Positions 21,246-31,368 of a stretch of 64,000 nt of DNA are shown piece by piece; within the stretch, counting starts at the first letter, position 1, and the number at the start of each line of letters is the position of its first letter. Source of the stretch: Porticoccaceae bacterium (GTDB taxonomy: Bacteria > Pseudomonadota > Gammaproteobacteria > Pseudomonadales > Porticoccaceae); NCBI GenBank assembly GCA_028822155.1, contig JAPKEJ010000003.1, forward strand, positions 1 through 64,000, given 5' to 3'. The notes beneath the pieces are model-generated. The model was not told the origin of the DNA. It ran no database searches and saw only the letters and a program-made list of their open reading frames with translations. The position numbers and the translations under genes were made by a program.

Positions 21246-22013
21246 ATGGCAGGTCGGTTAAAAGACAAAGTGATTATCGTTTTGGGTGCGTCCGATGAGC
21301 GTAGTATGGGTGCTGCAACGGCACGTCGCTGCCACGCTGAGGGCGCTAAACTGGTATTAGCTGCTCGCAGGCTCGACAAAGTGCAGGCCATTGCCGACAG
21401 CATGAGTGCTGTGGCGATTGGTTGCGATATTACCGATGAGCAGCAGCTTGAGGGTCTTGCAGATGCTGCGATCGCCAACTATGGCAAGCTCGATGGAGCG
21501 ATTAATTTCGCTGGTATCGAAAGCTCATCGGCGATTGCTGATATTAGCCGCGAGCTATTGCAACAGAGTTGCGATGTCCACCTAATTGGTACTGCGCTGT
21601 TTATCAAACATATGACCGCGCGTATGGTGGACGGAGGATCTGTGGTGACAACCTCCTCACAGACAGCCTTATTGGCGCCTCCTGGACTTGCTGCCTATGC
21701 GGGTACAAAGAGTGGAGCTGATCATATAGTACGTATAGCGGCCGTTGAGTACGGTGGGCAGAATATCCGAGTAAATTCTCTTTCTCCCGGCTTTACGCCG
21801 AGTGCTATGACAGAGGGTTTTCTTTCAATGCCGGCTATTGAGCAAGCGTTTATTAACGAGATACCTCTCGGCAAATTACCCTCGACGGATGATATGGCTA
21901 ATGCGGCACTGTGGTTGTTATCTGATGAGTCATTTATGACCGGCAGAATACTGGATATCTCTGGCGGTCAAACCTTGCGCCGTATTCCAACTGCGACAGA
22001 GATGGGATTTTGA
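21246..22013 (+). CDS. SDR family oxidoreductase, atypical nucleotide-binding motif (paralogue of 11365 SDR)
   Basis: LGASDERSMG, YAGTKSGADH, LSPGFTPSAM, TGRILDISGGQTLRRIP. Confidence 0.88.
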   Translation: MAGRLKDKVIIVLGASDERSMGAATARRCHAEGAKLVLAARRLDKVQAIADSMSAVAIGCDITDEQQLEGLADAAIANYGKLDGAINFAGIESSSAIADISRELLQQSCDVHLIGTALFIKHMTARMVDGGSVVTTSSQTALLAPPGLAAYAGTKSGADHIVRIAAVEYGGQNIRVNSLSPGFTPSAMTEGFLSMPAIEQAFINEIPLGKLPSTDDMANAALWLLSDESFMTGRILDISGGQTLRRIPTATEMGF

Positions 22014-22138
22014 TTTAGTCCGAATAAAAAGGCTAAAGTGTCTTTGCAAACTACTTTCCTATGGGATAATCAAAGATGGCGCTATCTGAAACCGCTTTGG
22101 TCCATTACTTTAAGATTGGGATCATAGTTACAGCATAG

Positions 22139-23680
22139 CTAGGCCAGAGGTGGCAGCTGCGTCTGCCCGATATCGAGCAAATTAGCGAACTCCTCTCGCA
22201 GCAAATTCTTCTGCACCTTGCCCATTGTGTTGCGCGGCAGCTGCGCTACAAACACTACCCGCTTAGGGACCTTAAAACCGGAGATTTGCGCCTTTAATGC
22301 AGTAATTACAGCAGCTTCTTCGATGTCACCATTGCGGACCACCAGTGCAACTAAGGCCTCGCCAAAATCTGCGTGAGCAACGCCGATCACTGCAGACTCA
22401 AGTACTCCTGGTAGTTCGTCAATGACTAGCTCTACCTCTTTGGGGTAGATATTTAAACCACCACTGATTACCATATCTTTGGCGCGACCGACTATAGCCA
22501 CATATCCATCGGCACTAATTTGACCTTTGTCCCCAGTGTTAAAATAACCATCAGCGGTAAAATCCTCGGCGGTCTTCTCTGGCATTTTCCAGTAGCCTTT
22601 AAAGACATTACCGCCCCGTACTTGTAAAGAGCCAATTTCGTCATAGGCTAATGGCTGGTTTTTATCATTGGTAATGCGCACTTCTACGCCGGGCAACGGC
22701 AAACCGACTGTACCGGCACGACGCTCACCATTAAGTGGATTTGAGGTATTCATGTTGGTCTCGGTCATACCATAACGTTCTAGAATACGATGTCCTGTGC
22801 GCGCCTCAAAATCATCAAAGGTCTCGATCAATAGCGGCGCCGAGCCTGAGATAAATAGCCGAATATTGACAGTCGACTGCCGGCCAAAGCGGTCGCTACC
22901 AAGTAGTCGGGTGTAGTAAGTCGGCACACCCATCATCGATGTTGAGAGCGGCAATGTCGCCAATATCTCATCCAAGTCAAAGCCAGCCAGCCAGCGCATG
23001 CTCGCGCCGCTTAAAAATACACAACCCAGCGCGACGAAAAGACCATGGACGTGAAAAATCGGCAGTGCATGTAACAGGACATCTTTTTCGGTAAACCCCC
23101 ATCCTTTGACTAGCGAGACTGCGTTACTGCGCAGGTTTTCATGACTCAGCATTATACCTTTCGGTGTTCCGGTGGTGCCGGATGAGTACAGTAACGCGGC
23201 CAGGGAATCGGGCTCTAAATCTGCGACCGGCAGCTCACTACTAATCTTAAAAACATGGTCGGTTAAACTGCCACTGCCATCAGCATTAAGCGTCAGTAGA
23301 GTGGATACATTTGCCTGTTGGCAAAGTGGTTTTAATACAGCGACATCGGCTTGATCACATACCATTAATACCGGTTCGGCATTGCCGAGAAAATAGGTCA
23401 GTTCATACTCCTTGTAGCCAGTATTAAGAGGGTGGAACACAAAGCCACCGCGCAAGCATCCCAAGTAGAGCACCAACGCCTGGGTGGACTTGGCCACCTG
23501 CACCGAAACGCGGTCGCCGCGCTGCACCCCTAGCTGCGAAAGAGACGCTGCCATCTGGCCGGCTGCACTATCTAGCTGACCGTAGCTTAGTGTTGAGCCG
23601 TCCACTTCGGTGAGTGCGGTTTTATCGCTGAAGCGATGAAAAATCACCTGAAAATGGGCATATAGATTGCCATTAACCAT
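22139..23680 (-). CDS. matB: AMP-forming acyl-CoA ligase, malonyl-CoA synthetase (MatB)-like
   Basis: YSSGTTGTPKGIMLSH, HPLNTGYKEYELTYFLGNAEP, GRAKDMVISGGLNIYPKEVE, PRNTMGKVQKN; beside madLM. Confidence 0.8.
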   Translation of the reverse strand: MVNGNLYAHFQVIFHRFSDKTALTEVDGSTLSYGQLDSAAGQMAASLSQLGVQRGDRVSVQVAKSTQALVLYLGCLRGGFVFHPLNTGYKEYELTYFLGNAEPVLMVCDQADVAVLKPLCQQANVSTLLTLNADGSGSLTDHVFKISSELPVADLEPDSLAALLYSSGTTGTPKGIMLSHENLRSNAVSLVKGWGFTEKDVLLHALPIFHVHGLFVALGCVFLSGASMRWLAGFDLDEILATLPLSTSMMGVPTYYTRLLGSDRFGRQSTVNIRLFISGSAPLLIETFDDFEARTGHRILERYGMTETNMNTSNPLNGERRAGTVGLPLPGVEVRITNDKNQPLAYDEIGSLQVRGGNVFKGYWKMPEKTAEDFTADGYFNTGDKGQISADGYVAIVGRAKDMVISGGLNIYPKEVELVIDELPGVLESAVIGVAHADFGEALVALVVRNGDIEEAAVITALKAQISGFKVPKRVVFVAQLPRNTMGKVQKNLLREEFANLLDIGQTQLPPLA

Positions 23681-23707
23681 GCGCTACTCCCTAAAATTAT
23701 GCCGCCG

Positions 23708-24466
23708 CTAAACAGCCAGTCGGACTAAGAAAAATAATAGCGATGGCGCGAGTAAACAGCCCACGCCAGTGTAAAACGTTGCGGTCATCGCACCATAGGG
23801 GACTAACTTTGGGTCGGTGGCAGCTAGCCCGCCAGCGACGCCACTGGTCGTCCCCATTAATCCGCCGTAGACCATCGCCGAGTAGGGGTTATCTAAACCA
23901 ATTGACTTCGCCACTAGGGGTGTACCTATCATCACTAGCACCGATTTCACCAGGCCTGCACCGACGCTCAATGCAATCACCTCAGAACTCGCGCCTAGCG
24001 CAGTGCCAGTCACAGGCCCAACAATATAAGTTGCAGCACCGGCGCCAATGGTAGTGATGGATACCGCATCGGTATAGCCGAACGCCATCGCGACCAATGC
24101 ACCTACCAAAAACGACAGTACCACACCGATAACAACCGAAAGGGCTCCTGCCCAACCGGCTTGCTTGAGAGCACGAGTATCGGCGCCAAATGCCGTGGAC
24201 ACAATAGCAAAGTCACGTAGCATCGCGCCGCCCATTACGGCCACACCACTAAATATCGAGATATCTGCTAAACCTCTGTTGCCACCTGTATAAGTACCCC
24301 CAAAGTAAGCCATCAACAGACCGATGGCGATCGCTACCGCCGAGCCATGAATCACCCCGCGACTAAGTTTATTAGACACCCAATAAGAGAATGCAGTAAT
24401 AGCGCCTACCAATAAAAAAGCGGTGATCAACCCTTTATTTACTAACACAGCCGTTAGCAGTTCCAT
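23708..24466 (-). CDS. madM: Malonate transporter subunit MadM
   Basis: MELLTAVLVNKGLITAFLLVGAITAFSYWVSNKLSRGVIHGSAVAI..., FSGVAVMGGAMLRDFAIVSTAFG. Confidence 0.88.
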   Translation of the reverse strand: MELLTAVLVNKGLITAFLLVGAITAFSYWVSNKLSRGVIHGSAVAIAIGLLMAYFGGTYTGGNRGLADISIFSGVAVMGGAMLRDFAIVSTAFGADTRALKQAGWAGALSVVIGVVLSFLVGALVAMAFGYTDAVSITTIGAGAATYIVGPVTGTALGASSEVIALSVGAGLVKSVLVMIGTPLVAKSIGLDNPYSAMVYGGLMGTTSGVAGGLAATDPKLVPYGAMTATFYTGVGCLLAPSLLFFLVRLAV

Positions 24467-24861
24467 TATTGGTGCTCCTCTAATTCGTCCTTCATAAGCT
24501 CGGCTCCATTGCGTGCAATGCGGCTAAATAAAGGTATCAGCATAAAGCTGACCACCACCGCCAATACGCCGGCGACCAGTGCCAACCAGCCGCTTTCAAT
24601 GGCACCTGCAACGTTCTGCTTGGCCGCCATCGCTACGACGATGGGGATATACATGGCGCTCCAAAACGCAATGCCGCTCTGGCTTAGTTTGTTTAATTGC
24701 CAGCGGTCGCGTGCCTGGCTGGTGAAGTAGAGCAATAACAGCATTGAAATTCCGACACCGCCAACATTAGCTTCTATGCCTAATAGTTGACCGAGAACAT
24801 CGCCAGCCAACGTTCCCATTAATAGACAAAACGCGAGTAGAGCGACTCCATAAATAACCAT
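24466..24861 (-). CDS. madL: Malonate transporter subunit MadL
   Basis: MVIYGVALLAFCLLMGTLAGDVLGQLLGIEANVGGVGISMLLLL; 1-nt overlap with madM. Confidence 0.87.
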   Translation of the reverse strand: MVIYGVALLAFCLLMGTLAGDVLGQLLGIEANVGGVGISMLLLLYFTSQARDRWQLNKLSQSGIAFWSAMYIPIVVAMAAKQNVAGAIESGWLALVAGVLAVVVSFMLIPLFSRIARNGAELMKDELEEHQ

Positions 24862-24914
24862 AGCTAATCCTCTTTCAATTTTTATTTCGCTAACATCACC
24901 TTCGTTTGTTCGCG

Positions 24915-24949
24915 GCCCTATTGAATTAGGGCGCCGACTAACAGTCGGC
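24915..24949. promoter_or_regulatory. Two adjacent hairpins upstream of madL
   Basis: GCCCTA-ttgaat-TAGGGC (24915-24932) followed by GCCGACT-aac-AGTCGGC (24933-24949). Confidence 0.5.
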
Positions 24950-25112
24950 TAATAGCGTGAATATACCTAGCGTATTTTACCCAGCTCAAGCTGAGGTAGG
25001 AATTATTTTTCTGTGACAACCAAATTTTATTGGAGAAACTACTCAGGATGTTGCACTAACTGATCCAATCGGTATCTATAAAAATTATCTTATTCGATTA
25101 GATGACAGGCAT

Positions 25113-25147
25113 AAAAAAGGCGGTTGAACTAATGTTCAGCCGCCTTT
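25113..25147 (-). terminator. Rho-independent terminator of the TonB receptor gene
   Basis: AAAGGCGGTTGAAC-taat-GTTCAGCCGCCTTT with T-run on the minus strand. Confidence 0.85.
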
Positions 25148-25170
25148 AGAGCTTACTTAAGTTCAGATGA

Positions 25171-27375
25171 TTAGAACTCGTATCCTAAAGTTACACCCAT
25201 CTGACGACGTGGGACTGGTTCGGCCCATGCGAATGCGCCCGCATCATATCTGCGGCCTACTCGGTTTCCGTCTTCTAACACATCTGTTCCGTAAACGCGG
25301 AGTTTCAGAGTGCCATCACCCATTTCCTTCATAAAGGTAGCAGAGAGATCCAATGTCTGGAAGCTTTCAAGAGTTACCTGTGGACCAGTGACGGAACTGT
25401 ATACAGACCAATCTGCCTGAGTTTCTACTTCAGCTTTATGGCTGAAACCAAGGTTCAGAGTCAGCGTTCCACCGGCGCGGTCGGTTGTGTGCTCGGCACC
25501 AAAGTAGGCTGTAAAGTCCGGCGCATACAGAATACGAGCCTTGTTAGCGATATCTATACCGTTGTAGATGTACTCATCGTATTCAGCGTCAAGGGTACCA
25601 AAGTTTAGTCGAAGCGTAAGTGCGTCTGTGGGCATTAATACACCTTCAAACTCGAGACCACTCATAGTCGCCTCTCCGGCGTTACGAACAAAGGAACAGG
25701 TTACATTACCTGCCTCGTTCTGCTCCTTATTACATGAAGAGTCTGACGCAGGAACAATTACAGTAACTTGCTTGTCAGTGTACTCAGCATTAAAGTAGGT
25801 AACGTTGATCTGGCTGTTGTCCGTCGGATTCATGCGCAAACCTAGCTCAATGCTGGCAACTTCTTCTGACGCGAACGGTAGGGTTTCTGCCGCCGTAACA
25901 CCTCGGTTAAAGAACCCACCACTACGATAGCCCGTTGAGTAAGACGCATAAACCATTCCAGTTTCGATTTGTCGCTGCAATACTGCACGGAATGAAGTGT
26001 TGTTGTCTTCAAATGTTGGGTTGGCCAGATTAATTAGATCAGCTGGTGCTCTGCTGTCGCTCAATCTTGCTTCGTTGCTAGTATAAGACGCGCTATTCAG
26101 CTCTTTCTCTTCTTCAGTGTAACGAGCGCCTAATGTGACTGACCATAGGTCATTAATTTCATAGCTCATTTCTCCAAAGTATGCAGTACTATCGAGGAAG
26201 TGCAGTGCATCGAAATTTTGGATTGGTCCCGACGTTATATTCGAATCAGCTTCTAATATGTACAGACCAGCAACAAAGTTCATAGGACCATCGTAATCTG
26301 AAATATACTGCAATTCATGAGAAGTCTGTTTAAAGGTTTGATCTCTAGCGACTGGGAAAAATACTTGAGGAAGCCCCCACGAGGCCTCATCTACGTCTTC
26401 TTCGTAATCCATAATTCCCATAATATACTTGATCTCGTAGTTCTCTCCAGTATGGTTTACTTTCAAGGTAGTATTGTCGCCCTCTAAATAAGCAGTGAGA
26501 GGGAGTTGCTGAGGAGAAGTGCTCCAGTTGTCTGCTTCTGAAGCAGCAGCACCGGCGTTAAATCCGATCGATTCTAGAAATCCAGTTGCAACAAACAGGT
26601 TGTCGGCTGCAGTGGTGTGGTGGTCGTAACTATCAAACGTTACCTGTGCCGATGTGTTTTCGGTGAAGTTATATTTCACAGAGACACTCATAGTTTCTGA
26701 ATCTCTCATTGGCCGGCGTGCATTTAAGGTTGTGTTGTAGACATGAGAGTCAGAGTCGATTTTTTTGAATGATAGTTTGATACCGCCCTTATCAGATAAA
26801 GGCATATTTATGATGCCTTTGATATCAGTCATATCTTGATCGCCAACTGTAGCCTCTAATTTAATGCCAAACTCACCAGTCGGCTCTGTTCTGTTGACGC
26901 TGATAACGCCACCAATAGTATTTCGGCCGAACAAGGTGCCCTGAGGTCCGCGAAGAACTTCCACCGAAGCTACGTCGAACATATCGAAAACACCGCCTGA
27001 GTTGCTAGCCAAAAATACACCATCTATAGCAACACCAACGGTTGGTTCTATTGATTTTTCAATATCGTCGTAGCTCATTCCTCGTATTGAGGCGCTCAGA
27101 GATTCGGAACCAATAGCAGTTTCATGGAGTTCCACATTAGGAACTATTTTACCCAATTCAAGGGAGCTGGTGATTGAACCTCGCTCTAATTGACCTGGAG
27201 TGATTGCAGATACAGCAACGGGCACATCTTGGATCGATTCTTGGCGTTTACGAGCCGTAACCACAACTTCTTCTATGGAAGAAGCACCGTATGCACTAAC
27301 TGCGCAGACGGGCAAAATAAGTGCGGAAATTAACGATGGCAGCAGTGACTTATTAAAGATTTTTTGATAGTTCAT
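25171..27375 (-). CDS. TonB-dependent outer-membrane receptor
   Basis: Signal peptide, TonB-box-like IEEVVVTARKRQESIQDVPVAVSAI, plug VEVLRGPQGTLFGRNTIGGVI, C-terminal GVTLGYEF. Confidence 0.95.
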   Translation of the reverse strand: MNYQKIFNKSLLPSLISALILPVCAVSAYGASSIEEVVVTARKRQESIQDVPVAVSAITPGQLERGSITSSLELGKIVPNVELHETAIGSESLSASIRGMSYDDIEKSIEPTVGVAIDGVFLASNSGGVFDMFDVASVEVLRGPQGTLFGRNTIGGVISVNRTEPTGEFGIKLEATVGDQDMTDIKGIINMPLSDKGGIKLSFKKIDSDSHVYNTTLNARRPMRDSETMSVSVKYNFTENTSAQVTFDSYDHHTTAADNLFVATGFLESIGFNAGAAASEADNWSTSPQQLPLTAYLEGDNTTLKVNHTGENYEIKYIMGIMDYEEDVDEASWGLPQVFFPVARDQTFKQTSHELQYISDYDGPMNFVAGLYILEADSNITSGPIQNFDALHFLDSTAYFGEMSYEINDLWSVTLGARYTEEEKELNSASYTSNEARLSDSRAPADLINLANPTFEDNNTSFRAVLQRQIETGMVYASYSTGYRSGGFFNRGVTAAETLPFASEEVASIELGLRMNPTDNSQINVTYFNAEYTDKQVTVIVPASDSSCNKEQNEAGNVTCSFVRNAGEATMSGLEFEGVLMPTDALTLRLNFGTLDAEYDEYIYNGIDIANKARILYAPDFTAYFGAEHTTDRAGGTLTLNLGFSHKAEVETQADWSVYSSVTGPQVTLESFQTLDLSATFMKEMGDGTLKLRVYGTDVLEDGNRVGRRYDAGAFAWAEPVPRRQMGVTLGYEF

Positions 27376-27678
27376 TATATTATCCCCTTAAAAATTATTA
27401 TATTAGTGATGAGAGCAGATGCGGACATCCAATTTTAGATCCGTAATTCCTCACAGGACTCACAATAAAGCAACAAAAACAATCGAGCCTGCTTTTTATT
27501 TAACCGAATAGTGAATATAACGCTAGCATTCACAAAATTCAACCTATTTTCTATGAAATATCGTCGCAAATACAAGATTACATATTGTGATGATCTAGAG
27601 GGACCTTGTGTAGCCTTGATGCTAAAACGGTATCCTCAGTCCTTCTGTATTATTCTGAGTAGATTTATGCGCATTTAT

Positions 27679-27696
27679 ATACAAACAAGGTTGTAT
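27679..27696. promoter_or_regulatory. Candidate operator site D (ATACAAACAAGGTTGTAT)
   Basis: Perfect arms ATACAA/TTGTAT, spacer ACAAGG; between divergent TonB receptor and acyl-CoA ligase. Confidence 0.6.
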
Positions 27697-27823
27697 GTTT
27701 TTATTAACTAAGTTAACTTGCAAACCATACTTGTTCGAGGAAAGTCACTTGGATAATGATCGGTTGACCGACTAGTCCTGCAGTATAAGGGTTAGTAGCC
27801 CCCAATATTATTAAGGGTCGATA

Positions 27824-29410
27824 ATGCAATTACGTACTAAAAACCTAGCTGATTACGCCGAAGAGAAGGCGACTAATAGTCCTCATGAAGTTGCTATTTA
27901 TGTTGAGGATGGCGGGCATATTTATTTTGGATGTATATTTGAGGAGGCAATGTCACTTGCCGCTGCATTGTCTGATTTAGGTTTGAAGGCTGGTGATGTG
28001 GTGAGCTTTCAACTACCGAATTGGCGGGAAGCTGTCGCTATTGATATCGCCGCCGTTTGGCTGGGGCTGGTGGTAAATCCAGTGATACCTATATATCGAG
28101 ATCGCGAGGTAGTTTTCATTCTTGCTGATAGCCGCTCTCGCTGCTTATTTATCCCCGGTATTTATCGCGGCTATAATTTCTCAGAGATGATTGAGCGCTT
28201 ATCGCCTCAACTACCAGACTTGCAACATGTGGTTTCTGTGCGGCACAAGAATTCAATAGACGGTGTATTAAAGTATGAGGATCTTACTCGACAGCGAGGC
28301 GGGCCCGCACCAGATAAGCAGCCTACAGATATGGATGCAGTTAAAGTCATAATGTACACCTCTGGTACCACAGGTCGTGCGAAAGCAGTAAGACATTCTC
28401 ATCAGTCCCTAGCATGCGCTATAGATAATGGAGTGGAGGCTTGGGGTCTTGGTGCTGAAGATGTCATGTTGATGCCTTCACCTGTTACGCATATTACCGG
28501 TTTTGCTAATGGCATCGAGCAAGCTTTTATCAGCGACTGTAAAACGGCATTTATGGAGCGTTGGGACGTCGATAAAGCTGTAGCCTATATTGACAAGGTT
28601 GGGGCAACAGGCTGTGTCAGCGCAACGCCATTTTTGCAGGAATTGGTTGATAAAGCTAAGCGGGATTCTCTCGATTTACCCTCCCTGAGGTTTTTTGCTT
28701 GCGGTGGTGCATCTGTGCCACCTAATCTGATCGGCGATGCTCATAGTACACTGGCAAATTGTCGTGCCTTTAGGGTCTATGGTTGCACTGAGGCGCCTTT
28801 GATCACGGTCGGCTTTATGCGTCCAGAAGAGGCATCCCTCGCGGCAATGACAGATGGGCGTATTAATAACTGGGATGTGATTATTGCTGACGATGAGGGC
28901 GATCCATTAGCTCAGGGAAGTGACGGAGAGATCCTGGTCAAGGGTCCTGCGATGATGATGGGCTATGGCGAAGAAGAACAGACCCGCCAATCGATTGACG
29001 AGCGCGGTTACTTTTATACCGGTGATATTGGCCATATAACCCCTGAGGGTGCCATTGTGATCACTGACCGTAAAAAGGACATCATTATTCGAGGCGGCGA
29101 GAACATTTCTGCCCGTGAAATAGAAGATATTCTCCACCAGCATGCAATAATCGTTGAGGCAGCAGTGGTGGCAATGCCTCATGAGCGGCTAGGTGAAGGT
29201 GTTTGTGTTTTTCTGGTGACCAGGGATACTGTGCAACTCAGTTTGTCTGAACTTCAGGCGTTTTTACTGCAAAGCGGCTTAGCCAAACAGAAATGGCCTC
29301 AACGTATTGAGTATAGTCGCACGCTGGAGAAAACCGCTTCGGGCAAGGTCCGCAAGGACATTCTCAGAAAGAAAGTTAAGACGCTAATGTCAGTCGGCAT
29401 AATGACCTAA
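27824..29410 (+). CDS. AMP-forming acyl-CoA synthetase (cyclohexanecarboxylate-CoA ligase-like)
   Basis: MYTSGTTGRAKAVRHSHQ, YFYTGDIGHI, DRKKDIIIRGGENISAREIED, KTASGKVRKD. Confidence 0.9.
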   Translation: MQLRTKNLADYAEEKATNSPHEVAIYVEDGGHIYFGCIFEEAMSLAAALSDLGLKAGDVVSFQLPNWREAVAIDIAAVWLGLVVNPVIPIYRDREVVFILADSRSRCLFIPGIYRGYNFSEMIERLSPQLPDLQHVVSVRHKNSIDGVLKYEDLTRQRGGPAPDKQPTDMDAVKVIMYTSGTTGRAKAVRHSHQSLACAIDNGVEAWGLGAEDVMLMPSPVTHITGFANGIEQAFISDCKTAFMERWDVDKAVAYIDKVGATGCVSATPFLQELVDKAKRDSLDLPSLRFFACGGASVPPNLIGDAHSTLANCRAFRVYGCTEAPLITVGFMRPEEASLAAMTDGRINNWDVIIADDEGDPLAQGSDGEILVKGPAMMMGYGEEEQTRQSIDERGYFYTGDIGHITPEGAIVITDRKKDIIIRGGENISAREIEDILHQHAIIVEAAVVAMPHERLGEGVCVFLVTRDTVQLSLSELQAFLLQSGLAKQKWPQRIEYSRTLEKTASGKVRKDILRKKVKTLMSVGIMT

Positions 29411-29649
29411 AAGCTACTATGCTTGTTTCACTTTGGCTGATGTCGAACTTACTAAAGACAGGCTATGGTCAATCGCGTCTTTGTTAACTATTTTGCGCGA
29501 CTTTTCGTTACGTTTTTTTAAGTGCCATCTAGGCTACCTTTATCAGCAGTGACTTGCGTGAACAGGTCTGTTGAACCAGGGATGATAAGCTCAAGTACTT
29601 GATAATGATTTTAGTTAATTAGATAGCCAATAATAAGGATCACAAAAAG

Positions 29650-31110
29650 ATGGCTGACATTGAACGAGATTTTCTTGGAAGGCACGTAGACAGCAATGCA
29701 AAGTATAAGGCTCCCCCGTTTGTACCAAGATTAAAAAATGTAGATCTAGGTGTTGAGCGGATAAAAGGCGAGCGTTATTTTTCGCCTGCCTTTATGCAGC
29801 AAGAATGGGAAAAGGTTTGGACAAAAACCTGGCAGTTAGTTAACCGTGCTGATGTGTTAGATGAGTCCGGAGCTTTTTATACTCATGAGCTGGGCAAGGA
29901 ATCGTTTATATTTGTCCGTGGAAATGATGATGTAATTCGTGGCTTTTATAATGTCTGCCGGCATCGTGGCAACAAGCTATGTCAGGTAAAAGAAGGATTT
30001 CTCGAGGCTTTTTCCTGCCCCTACCATGGCTGGCAGTGGAACATAGATGGTAGCCTTAAAAAGGTTGCTGATCCAGAATTTTTCCGCCAGTTTGACAATG
30101 GAATACCCTCTGAAGAACTAGGTCTAGTTCCCGTTCAGGTCGCTCAATGGGAAGGGCTACTCTGGTTTAATATGGACCTTGAGGCTTGCTCACTAAAAGA
30201 ATATCTAGGTGATCTTGGTGAGCATCTTGAGGGCTATGAGTTTGAGAAATATACACTCATAGATTTGCAGACCTTTGAATGGAATGGCAACTGGAAGCAT
30301 GCCTGGGATGCCTTTAATGAGAGTTATCATTTCGCTGCGCTGCACCCAAATATGGTAGAGATTAGTGAGGGGCATGATATTCCCATTGAGCTCTATGGAG
30401 TACATTCTAGGATGCTTAATTACAACCGTACTGTAAGTGAAGTGCTTGAAGAACGAGAAAATTGGACCGACTTGCGTCGTCGCTTTATGCTCAGCGCTGA
30501 AATGAAAGGCACATCGCCCGACCCTGATGCCGCACAATCTGCAGTGCCAGAAAAGAGCGGTAAACCGATATCAGCTAAGGATATACATCTGCATGAGATT
30601 GAGTATCGCAGGTCAATTCAAGATGAAACCAGCCTGCCTTACAAAAATCTCAATGATGAACAGTTAGTTCATCAATATCATTATAGTTTTTTCCCCAATA
30701 CGACGTTTACACAATCTGCGGATGGCGGAGCAATTTTCCGTTATCGACCGCATCCAATAGATCCAAATAAGTGTTTTTGGGATTTATTTATTGTCGGGTG
30801 TTTGCCCGAGGGAACGCCAATTCCCGAACGTCCCGAGCATAAGACACATCGGTATGAAGAGGGCATTGATTATGTGAAAATATTGGAAGGTACGTTCGAT
30901 CCGGCTTTCGCTGAAGTTATTGGTGAGGATGCTTCTAATATGCCAACCCTGCAGGCCGGCTGCCAGTCAGATAGTTTTGACGGGGGTATTTTAGGTGATC
31001 AAGAAATCCGCCTTAGGCACTTTCATAAAATGTTGGATGAGTTTATTAGTGGCACTATGACAACTCAATCTCTACCGTCACAGGACGCCTATTTAAAGAA
31101 GATTGATTAA
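29650..31110 (+). CDS. Rieske non-heme iron oxygenase, alpha subunit
   Basis: CRHRGNK...CPYHGWQW and DAFNESYHFAALH. Confidence 0.93.
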   Translation: MADIERDFLGRHVDSNAKYKAPPFVPRLKNVDLGVERIKGERYFSPAFMQQEWEKVWTKTWQLVNRADVLDESGAFYTHELGKESFIFVRGNDDVIRGFYNVCRHRGNKLCQVKEGFLEAFSCPYHGWQWNIDGSLKKVADPEFFRQFDNGIPSEELGLVPVQVAQWEGLLWFNMDLEACSLKEYLGDLGEHLEGYEFEKYTLIDLQTFEWNGNWKHAWDAFNESYHFAALHPNMVEISEGHDIPIELYGVHSRMLNYNRTVSEVLEERENWTDLRRRFMLSAEMKGTSPDPDAAQSAVPEKSGKPISAKDIHLHEIEYRRSIQDETSLPYKNLNDEQLVHQYHYSFFPNTTFTQSADGGAIFRYRPHPIDPNKCFWDLFIVGCLPEGTPIPERPEHKTHRYEEGIDYVKILEGTFDPAFAEVIGEDASNMPTLQAGCQSDSFDGGILGDQEIRLRHFHKMLDEFISGTMTTQSLPSQDAYLKKID

Positions 31111-31123
31111 GGAAATTTTCCTG

Positions 31124-31288
31124 ATGACTCACGTTAGTAACGAAGCAAGGGTAGATGGTTACCTTGTTTTCAATGCAAAGTACCATGACGCCAACTTCTC
31201 TCGACTCGAGCTACTTAATTTGCTGGGCGAGCAGGAAAATGCCTACGGCACATTGCGCGGGCTTAGAGCCAGTCAATCATTTAAGTAG
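31124..31288 (+). pseudogene. Vestigial N-terminal fragment of a ThuA-like gene
   Basis: RVDGYLVFNAKYHDANFSRLELLNLLGEQE aligns with RINCLLIAGGVWHDIDYARLELLKLLSEDD of the intact protein at 36638-37441. Confidence 0.6.
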
Positions 31289-31325
31289 ATGTCATTGCAT
31301 TACCCCTTCGATAAACATAAAATAA

Positions 31326-31343
31326 AAACAAGTGTGTTTGTTT
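31326..31343. promoter_or_regulatory. Candidate operator site C (AAACAAGTGTGTTTGTTT)
   Basis: Perfect arms AAACAA/TTGTTT; 25 bp upstream of the ACAD gene. Confidence 0.65.
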
Positions 31344-31368
31344 AATGTTTTTTCCTCAGAGATAATTT

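Noticed and set aside
27511-27711. 66-aa ORF in the TonB/ligase divergent region
   Set aside because: Low-complexity intergenic ORF without family features, overlapping promoter elements and operator D
29560-29580. AACAGGTCTGTT palindrome upstream of the 29650 Rieske gene
   Set aside because: Different spacing and arms from the 18-bp motif; single short palindrome likely by chance
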